A DNA stretch of 64,000 nucleotides from Prevotella sp. (lineage in GTDB: Bacteria; Bacteroidota; Bacteroidia; Bacteroidales; Bacteroidaceae). The stretch spans positions 1 through 64,000 of the forward strand of contig JAFLSE010000001.1 of assembly GCA_022511075.1 (NCBI GenBank), written 5' to 3'. Shown one piece after another: positions 1-6,777 of the stretch (the stretch's first letter is position 1; every line of letters begins with the position of its first letter). The notes beneath the pieces were generated by a model. That model ran no database searches and had not been told where the DNA came from. It saw nothing but the letters and a program-made list of their open reading frames with translations. The position numbers were made by a program, and so were the translations under genes.

Positions 1-2211
1 TATAAAGGTAGTATCTATAAGGCTTTTTTCTTTTGCCATTTTATTATAAATAACTGGAGTAGAATCATAATAAGTAATAGAATCCTTAGGGTTAAGATGG
101 AATAAAGATTTTTGAGAATTGTAATCTATAGTTTCTATATTATTACAAAAACTAAACATTGATTTTGCAATATTTTCTATTGTATCAGGTAACATAATAT
201 TTTGCAAATCATAACAATTTGAGAAAAGCCTATATGTGCTTCCTTTTAAATTCCGTGGTAATTTCACGGTTTCTACACTATAACACGATTCAAAAGCAGA
301 CGAACCAACCTGTACTTCCTCTTGTTTGGAAATATCTACCTCTTTGAGATTAATACAATTCTCAAAAGCAGACGAACCAATTTTCTTTATTCCAGATAAA
401 TCTATATTGGAAAGATTTATACAGCCATAAAAAGCACTTTCAGGAATAATCTCAACATCGTTCAATTTAACAGAAACTATGTGCTTGTCATTTATAAACG
501 GACTTGGAGTTGGAATCGAGGCATTCAAAGACACTTCTTTCTCACCATATTTAGGGAACGCAGAATCTGCCAAATATACTTTTCCTTTATAGTTTATTGT
601 ATCTATTCCAATGGGAAGCCTAAGTCTTTCGTCTGCTTTAGGTTCTCTCTGCATATAGATAGCATTTTGAGGGGTAGCTACATTATGCAGATAGCCAATA
701 AAATTAGAGCCAGAAGAAGATACAACATATACACTGTCCCATTTCAAGACGTTGTTCTTTATGGATATAACAATATTAATACTATCTTTATAAATATGAA
801 GGTTATTCATATTTGAAATGCTTTCTCCTATATGTATCTCTTTTATTATCTTTCCTATTGTCCTTTCTTTATATATATGATCAGAGAATACATCTATCCT
901 AATACGCTCATCATTGTAGAATATGGTGTCAGGCTCATATTTTGTTATCGTTTGAGCCAAAGGACTATGTGAGTTCACAGAAGGTGTCCATGCCAGATTA
1001 ACTGCTAATGTTCCTATTAAAAACAATAAAAGGACGACAATAATCCTCGTTATATTTCTAAACTTATTGCTGTCTCTACGCCTTTTGTGCATGTAGATAA
1101 CCTTTGCGAGCCTGTCGTGCACAATTTCAATCTTCTTGCCTGTGTCGGTTTCAATTTCTTGCAAAATTCTGGCCCCATTAGCCAATAACCTATCACAATC
1201 AGGAATAGCCGCATCTTCAGGCTTGCGGTGTCCGTCGCTTGTCAACAAAGCCTCTTCGATAATCTTTCGCTGCTTCCTTGTGGTGTTGCTCATATAAAAG
1301 TCAAGCAAGATGCCGTCTGTGGTTTCCCGGGTTGACGGTATCTGCTTGTCCATAATAATCGGCTTGTCAGGATTGTTCTTAGCGGCCTGTCCGTACATCA
1401 AGCTGCAAACAAGCGAAAGTATCAGAGAGCTTATAGTTCCGTCTTCATCTTTGGAAATTTCAATTATTTTGTCTGCTATAGCATCCTCTATAGAACGATC
1501 AATGCAATCGAAACCAGGTTCAAGGATTGCCGTCTTAGCTTTCTCATTACTCAAAGGTCTTAATCGATAACGATTTTCTTTGTATAAATCCAAAGAAAAC
1601 TCATCAATGCCATCTTCTAAATAAAACAAATTGTCTTCACGAATAGAGGCAACAAACCGATAATTAGTATCTGCAGAATACCCTTCTGGCAATGCCAAGT
1701 CGTCACTAAGCAAGACGTAAATCTGTTGTAGCAGTAGCTCTGCTTTCTTTTTATTAGAAAAGAAAATCTCTTCAAATTGATCTAAGACAATGACAGGATA
1801 TATCTCTTGACCATCAGACCTAAACTTGGTTGTACAAAAATAATGCCATAAATATTTTTTTGATTTAGGGTCAAGATTTTCTGTTCTAATATTAACACGC
1901 CTTTTAAGCCCACTCTCTTTTATTTTATTAATAATAGCTTCTGCATATGTCTTCCCAGTTGCTTCTTGTGACAGCCGAATATATATAGGATAATATCCAC
2001 GTTTTCTCAAAACAGGAAACACGCCAGCATTTAGCAACGATGTTTTTCCAACGCCCGTGCGTCCATATAATGTGACAAACAAATTATTGTCTATTAGTGT
2101 GGCTAAATCTGATATTTCCTGATTTCGTCCACAAAATTTGTATGTATGCTTTACTCCTATCGGGTCTTGATAAGGTGCAAGCCCACACCATGGATTATTC
2201 TTTGTTGCCAT
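1..2211 (-). CDS. STAND NTPase with transmembrane helix and BspA-type leucine-rich repeats (3' end outside window)
   Basis: The reading frame is open for 737 codons from the ATG at 2211 to the left edge, so the C-terminus is missing. Residues about 7-30 (NPWCGLAPY ... CGRN) and a Walker A, GRTGVGKTS at about 50-58, followed by a Walker B (VIVLDQFEE), match the nSTAND1 type of STAND NTPase. A hydrophobic helix follows at about residues 380-405 (IIVVLLLFLIGTLAV). The last 170 or so residues carry BspA-like leucine-rich repeats (xxIxxSAFxxCxxLxxVxL); their DNA shows a near-identical 19-base repeat at about 290-308 and 364-382. STAND proteins are signal-sensing switches; here the LRR would be the sensor and lie across the membrane from the NTPase. 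It starts 12 bases after the SIR2-TIR gene, so the two are almost certainly co-transcribed and I infer that the TIR protein is its effector. The extracellular or periplasmic placement of the LRR is inferred. Confidence 0.85.
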   Translation of the reverse strand, partial: MATKNNPWCGLAPYQDPIGVKHTYKFCGRNQEISDLATLIDNNLFVTLYGRTGVGKTSLLNAGVFPVLRKRGYYPIYIRLSQEATGKTYAEAIINKIKESGLKRRVNIRTENLDPKSKKYLWHYFCTTKFRSDGQEIYPVIVLDQFEEIFFSNKKKAELLLQQIYVLLSDDLALPEGYSADTNYRFVASIREDNLFYLEDGIDEFSLDLYKENRYRLRPLSNEKAKTAILEPGFDCIDRSIEDAIADKIIEISKDEDGTISSLILSLVCSLMYGQAAKNNPDKPIIMDKQIPSTRETTDGILLDFYMSNTTRKQRKIIEEALLTSDGHRKPEDAAIPDCDRLLANGARILQEIETDTGKKIEIVHDRLAKVIYMHKRRRDSNKFRNITRIIVVLLLFLIGTLAVNLAWTPSVNSHSPLAQTITKYEPDTIFYNDERIRIDVFSDHIYKERTIGKIIKEIHIGESISNMNNLHIYKDSINIVISIKNNVLKWDSVYVVSSSGSNFIGYLHNVATPQNAIYMQREPKADERLRLPIGIDTINYKGKVYLADSAFPKYGEKEVSLNASIPTPSPFINDKHIVSVKLNDVEIIPESAFYGCINLSNIDLSGIKKIGSSAFENCINLKEVDISKQEEVQVGSSAFESCYSVETVKLPRNLKGSTYRLFSNCYDLQNIMLPDTIENIAKSMFSFCNNIETIDYNSQKSLFHLNPKDSITYYDSTPVIYNKMAKEKSLIDTTFI

Positions 2212-2223
2212 AATATTTGTCTA

Positions 2224-3639
2224 TCAGTTTTTCATAAGATTGTTTATCAATTGTTTCAAAGATCCCAATGACTCTTTTGCCATTTCAAATGCTGTTACAT
2301 TTAGAATGCTAAATTCTTCTGCTTTTTGATGATAGGCACTTCTAACCTGATATTCACCAATAACAACAGGCAGAACTTTCATCTTGTTAACACCGTCGCC
2401 TATACCTTTTTCGTCATTATATCTACTTTGTGCTATAAGCCATTCTGTATCACGATAGAATCTATGTTTATCTTCTATCAAATCATTTTTAACTTGAGTG
2501 CTTAGAATTGGCATAAAAATCTTACAACTGTTTATGGCATTGGTAATACGCGTTTCATATTCTGCACTTGGCTCTAATTGCTGTTCATCAATCCACACTT
2601 TATATCCTTGTTCATTTAATTTATGAAAAAGAGGTAAAGCAAGATATTTATCTTCATGCGCATACGATATGAAAATACCTCCACTTCTTCTTGGAAGGCT
2701 TCCTATTTTAAGCGCATCCTCAATTTTCGATGCTGCTTCTTTCATAAAGGAACGAGCATCAGGAAATAATTTTATATTTTCCTGTTGTAGATAGTTAATT
2801 AATTTTCTGTCTTCTTCATTAAATTCAACTGCAACTTGTCCATTTGACAAATTATTTATCTCACCTCTTAAGATAAACCAAAAGAAGCGAAATAGCCAAT
2901 CATCAAATTTGCAACCTACAGAAACAATCTTCATACCCACCCCTTGAATGTATTTAAGTAGTTCTTTAGGTCGCTCAACAGAAAACCATTTAGAAATCAA
3001 ACTCATTGCATCATTTTCTGAAAGAACAAATTGGTTATCTTTATTATTGATGTCGGCTTTGCCAAAAACATAGTATAGCGTAGGTTTTAATTCATTGAAT
3101 TCATCTAATCCTTGTTCATTTGGACGCATATCCTTATCAATGTCATAAATATTCAGAATTCGGAATCCATTTTCTCCCCAAATATGTCTCATAGCAATTT
3201 CAACATACGGATCTATTGTTGTTGTAAGAACCACACGAAAACATTTTGTTTTTAATAAATCCAAAAGAGCAGGATCCAATTCTTCATGAAATTCTCTTTC
3301 AAATCTATCTTCAAACTCTTTATTATCTTCAAATTTGAAATAAGACTGAACAGTCTCTAAAATTGTTGAACGCAAGTTGTTTATATTACGAGATAGTTGG
3401 GTGAAATTAGTAGCCGTATTATCTGTTAACCCTTTTTCTTTTAATTCTTCTGTTGTCAAATTAAAAAGAAGTTTTGAACTGTCGCCATTTGCCTCTTGAT
3501 TCTTATCTTTATTTAAGACAGCTTCGTTGCCAATAACAAGAACATATTTATTATTGACACAGTCCTTCACAAATCTATCCCAATTAAATTGGCTCTCGAC
3601 GGAACCAATACCCGGTTTGGTCACTTTTTTCTCTGGCAT
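2224..3639 (-). CDS. SIR2-like/TIR fusion protein
   Basis: A 471-residue protein. Residues about 20-310 look like a SIR2_2-type Rossmann domain: YVLVIGNEA at 32-40, TTTIDPYVE at 139-147 and VSVGCKFDDWLF at 239-250. Residues 320-430 form a TIR domain: GGIFISYAHEDK opens it, YKVWIDEQQL follows, and the likely catalytic glutamate is E399 in RDTEWLIAQ. In active SIR2 NADases the second motif normally reads TTNxD and a histidine-glycine follows; here it is TTTID, and VFGKAD stands where HG is expected, so the SIR2 part may bind rather than cleave NAD. TIR domains of this kind cleave NAD+ or make ADP-ribose signals. The STAND-LRR gene follows after 12 bases. Function in antiphage defence is inference from known SIR2 and TIR effectors. 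Confidence 0.85.
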   Translation of the reverse strand: MPEKKVTKPGIGSVESQFNWDRFVKDCVNNKYVLVIGNEAVLNKDKNQEANGDSSKLLFNLTTEELKEKGLTDNTATNFTQLSRNINNLRSTILETVQSYFKFEDNKEFEDRFEREFHEELDPALLDLLKTKCFRVVLTTTIDPYVEIAMRHIWGENGFRILNIYDIDKDMRPNEQGLDEFNELKPTLYYVFGKADINNKDNQFVLSENDAMSLISKWFSVERPKELLKYIQGVGMKIVSVGCKFDDWLFRFFWFILRGEINNLSNGQVAVEFNEEDRKLINYLQQENIKLFPDARSFMKEAASKIEDALKIGSLPRRSGGIFISYAHEDKYLALPLFHKLNEQGYKVWIDEQQLEPSAEYETRITNAINSCKIFMPILSTQVKNDLIEDKHRFYRDTEWLIAQSRYNDEKGIGDGVNKMKVLPVVIGEYQVRSAYHQKAEEFSILNVTAFEMAKESLGSLKQLINNLMKN

Positions 3640-3741
3640 AATTTATCAATTTATTAGTTGTTATTCATTTTTATCTTTTTATGCTAAATGTAAAAACCTT
3701 AGCCTTCGTCTTTTGTTCATCTATACAAAAAATAGGCGAAA

Positions 3742-4356
3742 CTACTGTTTATTGTACTTGATAATCTCATACTTCGTTTCTTTATTATAACCTACTTTGC
3801 GCAGGAATCCTAATTTCACGAGTTCGCTTAGGCGTTCGCAGGCCGTGGTGCGTTTCATCTTGCAGAGCTTCTCCACTTGGGAACGAGTGATGCTGTCGTG
3901 GGTTTTGAAATAGTCCGTTAGGGCATACTGCATCTGCTCTACAGACATAATCACAGGACTTGCATTGCGTGGCACCGTGCGGAAATCTGGAGTGTCGATG
4001 GCATCCATCAGCACTTTGTTGGGCTGGAAATTGACTCCACGGACCACAACCTTGCGGTTGTGGTAAGGTGTTGTAGGAGTAATGTAGCCATCCGTACCTA
4101 TCGACAATTTGAATACTCCAAAATCTTCAAGGTCGATCGTCTTGCCTTCATGGAGCAACATCTTCATGACATCTATAGTGTCACTGACGATGCCAATCAC
4201 TGTTCCCATACTTTTAGAAGAATGTTTTGAGACTTTTTCACACAGTTTATGAAAGTCCACAACTTCATTGTCAACCAATCGGGGATATAGCTGTGGTTGC
4301 TTACCTTTTTCTTCGTGTGGGGTTGGCAGTGCCTGCCAATCTATATGAATCGCCAT
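3742..4356 (-). CDS. HU-related DNA-binding protein with C-terminal winged-helix-like domain
   Basis: The protein has 204 residues when started at MAIHIDWQALPT. An in-frame upstream start at 4449 would add 31 low-quality residues that lie across one of the palindromic repeats, so I prefer 4356. Residues about 20-125 resemble the Bacteroidetes HU-related domain: a helical pair (DFHKLCEKVSKHSSKSMGT ...) then LEDFGVFKLSIG and a beta-arm with GVNFQPNKVLMDAI. Residues about 145-204 look like a winged helix (SITRSQVEKLCKMKRTTACERLSELVKLGFLRKVG). The likely role is nucleoid binding or local transcription control. It stands alone between the protease gene and the SIR2-TIR gene and has its own leader with two large palindromes, which could be its operators. 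The regulatory role is inferred. Confidence 0.75.
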   Translation of the reverse strand: MAIHIDWQALPTPHEEKGKQPQLYPRLVDNEVVDFHKLCEKVSKHSSKSMGTVIGIVSDTIDVMKMLLHEGKTIDLEDFGVFKLSIGTDGYITPTTPYHNRKVVVRGVNFQPNKVLMDAIDTPDFRTVPRNASPVIMSVEQMQYALTDYFKTHDSITRSQVEKLCKMKRTTACERLSELVKLGFLRKVGYNKETKYEIIKYNKQ

Positions 4357-4395
4357 AGTTTTGATATGTTTTGTTTGTATCTCGTTTTCTTGTCC

Positions 4396-4486
4396 ACCGT
4401 CCAGCGTCTGTTGGACGGTCAATAAACATAGGAACATCGGCTTTCGCACGTAGTTAACTCCACCGTCCAGCGACCGTTGGACGGTG
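4396..4486. repeat. Two copies of a palindromic repeat upstream of the HU-related gene
   Basis: The copies at 4396-4419 (ACCGTCCA, 8-base spacer, TGGACGGT) and 4461-4486 (CACCGTCCA, 8-base spacer, TGGACGGTG) are each an inverted repeat with 8 to 9 base arms. They are also direct repeats of one another, differing at only two spacer positions. They lie 40 to 130 bases upstream of the chosen start of the HU-related protein, which suits operators or a dispersed palindromic element. RNA hairpins in the leader are also possible. Confidence 0.7.
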
Positions 4487-4587
4487 AAGGGTGTTCCATT
4501 GCTGTTATTATGTAACCTTCTTCTCCATGTCTTTAATATACCTGTTTTTGATTTAAAGTCTATATATTAAACGTATTAATCTACTTT

Positions 4588-5292
4588 TTATTTTCCGAGC
4601 GCATCTTTATCAATTAGAGTCAAGACTTTCGTTTTCGCCACTTTATGCATCTTCACACAGAACCAGATGAGGGCAAAGGAACTTAATCCTCCGATATACG
4701 GATTTACAGAACCGCTCATTGCAATAGCATCATAAATGCCGTGTACTAATACAGGAACCAGCAGAATACAGGCGGCAGTCTTAGGAGAGCGATCCACGAA
4801 ATGATAGACGGAATAATAATAGCCCATCAACACGGCAAAGGCATAATGCCCGGGAACAGCTAATAATGCACGGACAATTGCTGTTGAGAACCATTCTTCA
4901 TCGCCAAACACATAACTGATGTTCTCTAATGCCGCAAATCCTAATCCGACACTGACGGCATAGACAATACCATCGAAATGTTCATCAAAATAGGGATTCT
5001 TTCTTAACACCATCCACAAGGCAAAAAGTTTGAAGGTCTCTTCAGGTATTGCTGCCACGAAAAAAGCATCAATAGTCGTGCCGACAAGGCTTGAAGGCTC
5101 GCCTTCCTCACCAAAAAGGATTGTCTGAATTCCCAATTCTAAGAAAGCAACAGGTATACATATTGCCACACCCCACATAACAGCTTTAACCAGCCATGAC
5201 GTGGGCTCAGGCTGTGCATCTTTCTTCCAAATATAAAACCATAGCAATATGGCAGGAAGCAAAGCGGCTGTTAACATTATCAACGTGTTCAT
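4588..5292 (-). CDS. PrsW-type intramembrane metalloprotease
   Basis: A 234-residue polytopic membrane protein with about seven hydrophobic segments. It carries the expected motifs of the PrsW family: IPEETFK near residue 80 (the EExxK-type glutamates), FDGIVYAVSVGLGFAALEN, VPGHYAFAV and PVLVHGIYDA. PrsW in Bacillus makes the first cut in an anti-sigma factor. Here the gene follows 2 bases after the C39-like/RyR gene, whose N-terminus resembles an anti-sigma domain, and that gene overlaps a sigma factor gene. I infer that this protease may release the sigma factor by cleaving a membrane-associated regulator, although the neighbour itself has no obvious membrane helix. Confidence 0.85.
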   Translation of the reverse strand: MNTLIMLTAALLPAILLWFYIWKKDAQPEPTSWLVKAVMWGVAICIPVAFLELGIQTILFGEEGEPSSLVGTTIDAFFVAAIPEETFKLFALWMVLRKNPYFDEHFDGIVYAVSVGLGFAALENISYVFGDEEWFSTAIVRALLAVPGHYAFAVLMGYYYSVYHFVDRSPKTAACILLVPVLVHGIYDAIAMSGSVNPYIGGLSSFALIWFCVKMHKVAKTKVLTLIDKDALGK

Positions 5293-5294
5293 AG

Positions 5295-6233
5295 TTACTT
5301 GCGTTTGACGATTTCAAATCCTAATTTCTTTACCAATTTAATGGTGTCAAGAGCCATGAGGCGGTCATACTCTTTCTCGCTATCAGGTAAGGCCGAATAC
5401 GGAATGAGGTCTGGATGTTTCTTGTTGGCATCGTCTCGCTCTCTGCCATATGTCCAACCTTCCTTGATTCGGGCAGAAGCCCAGACTTCATGGGCATTCT
5501 CGGCTATGGCTTCACGTAGTTCCAAAAGGTCGTCTGTCAGTTGGATACTATCGAGATTGATGGGCTGCGGTTCGTAGTCGCCAATGGACTGGAGCACACA
5601 AACCATATAGTTATGCGACTCTTTCCAGGCACGAAGGAAATACCGCATAGGCACGAAGACATTGGTATCTGGTGCAGAAGGGTCAAACAACTTAACTGTT
5701 TCTTGCTCAATGCCCAACACAACAACTGCGTGATTTGGGGCATCTTCCGAGTCTTCCCGTCCATCATATAGTTTGTCGCTATCCACCACGACCAGCACAT
5801 CGTTGTCAAGGGTGAGTGCCTTAATGATGTCATCAATCGTAGCATCATACCTACGTGTCACCATCAAATCGTAGTGAGCCAGCAACTGACCGACGGCATA
5901 AAGTGGTGAGCCTTGTGATGTAAGCCAATGTTTTTTCTGTGCAATATCCAACAACTCACTTTCCTCAAATGGAATGTCCCTGCGATGCAAAACAAAAGCC
6001 TCGCATAGCACACTACATATATTGTTCCCGCTTTCCGCTGCCAATTTCATCATCGGCAGTATGTCGTATGTCTCTGCTTCGCTATCTTCCATGCTTAATG
6101 CAATATCAAGTACTTCCCGCAGTTCTGGGTCTGTTTTGATGGCATTCAGCACTTCATGCGTTTCTGCTTCGTTGGTATTGCCATCGAGGTAAGCAGCCAA
6201 CAGCTCGTCAGATATATAATTCTTATTTGCCAT
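5295..6233 (-). CDS. C39-peptidase-like/RyR domain fusion with anti-sigma-like N-terminus
   Basis: A 312-residue protein with three parts. Residues 5-45 (ISDELLAAYLDGNTNEAE ...) have the look of the N-terminus of Bacteroidetes anti-sigma or sigma-partner proteins, without zinc ligands. Residues about 65-215 resemble a C39/papain-like fold: C73 and C77 in NNICSVLCEAF, then PLYAVGQLLAHYDL, PNHAVVVLGI (H168) and VKLFDPSAPD (D184), giving a possible Cys-His-Asp set. Residues about 238-310 are a RyR domain (AHEVWASARIKEGWTYG ... YSALPDSEKEYDR). It overlaps the sigma factor gene by 11 bases and precedes the PrsW-like gene by 2. I infer a sensor that couples ligand binding at RyR to control of the sigma factor. 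Whether the peptidase is active is unknown. Confidence 0.75.
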   Translation of the reverse strand: MANKNYISDELLAAYLDGNTNEAETHEVLNAIKTDPELREVLDIALSMEDSEAETYDILPMMKLAAESGNNICSVLCEAFVLHRRDIPFEESELLDIAQKKHWLTSQGSPLYAVGQLLAHYDLMVTRRYDATIDDIIKALTLDNDVLVVVDSDKLYDGREDSEDAPNHAVVVLGIEQETVKLFDPSAPDTNVFVPMRYFLRAWKESHNYMVCVLQSIGDYEPQPINLDSIQLTDDLLELREAIAENAHEVWASARIKEGWTYGRERDDANKKHPDLIPYSALPDSEKEYDRLMALDTIKLVKKLGFEIVKRK

Positions 6234-6777
6234 ATTCTTTGATGTCGTTTAAGGCGACATGGGTCAGCTGACCCATGGCACGCCGTTTTATATTATATAG
6301 GTTAGCCGTCGTAATGTTCATTTCCTTTGCCAACAGTTCCGGTTTCAAATCGTCAAGAATGAGCCGTTGAATGACATAGACATATCTCTTGTTTGGCATC
6401 TGGTCGAACAGTCTTTGCAGATCACCTTCCGCCGAACCGTCCTGTTCAGTTGCAGGCTGTTGCTCCTGCCCATTATAAGGAGACTCGTGGCTGGTGTCAT
6501 CTATCAGCTTGCCCCGTTTCTTGACGAAGAACCGGACGGCAAGCACCTTCAGCCATTGATAGACCGAACTGCGATACTCAAAGTTCCTGAGTTTGACGGC
6601 ATCATCCTCCATGAGGTAGACATACAACTCGTTCACGAACTCGTCATAGTCCACCTCATAGTCAAAGACTTTCCGTATGATGCTACAGAACAACGGACGA
6701 CACTTGACGAAAAAGAAATCCTCCGTCACCCGATTATCCCGGTCAATCAGTCCTTTTATGATTTGTTGGTCAGTCAT
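6223..6777 (-). CDS. ECF-type RNA polymerase sigma factor
   Basis: A 184-residue protein. The region-2-like part spans about residues 15-90 (EVDYDEFVNELYVYLMED ... SSVYQWLKVLAVRFF) and the region-4 helix-turn-helix about 130-175 (LDDLKPELLAKEMNITTANLYNIKRRAMGQL). A short acidic and glutamine-rich linker separates them. The start overlaps the stop of the upstream membrane-protein gene (ATGA, 6774-6777), and its own 3' end overlaps the next gene by 11 bases, so translation is likely coupled. It probably directs transcription of this cluster or of a stress regulon. The targets cannot be read from the sequence. Confidence 0.8.
   Translation of the reverse strand: MTDQQIIKGLIDRDNRVTEDFFFVKCRPLFCSIIRKVFDYEVDYDEFVNELYVYLMEDDAVKLRNFEYRSSVYQWLKVLAVRFFVKKRGKLIDDTSHESPYNGQEQQPATEQDGSAEGDLQRLFDQMPNKRYVYVIQRLILDDLKPELLAKEMNITTANLYNIKRRAMGQLTHVALNDIKEYGK

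Noticed and set aside
481..1570. Plus-strand open frames inside the STAND-LRR gene
   Set aside because: They are shadows of a well-supported minus-strand gene with continuous domain signals.
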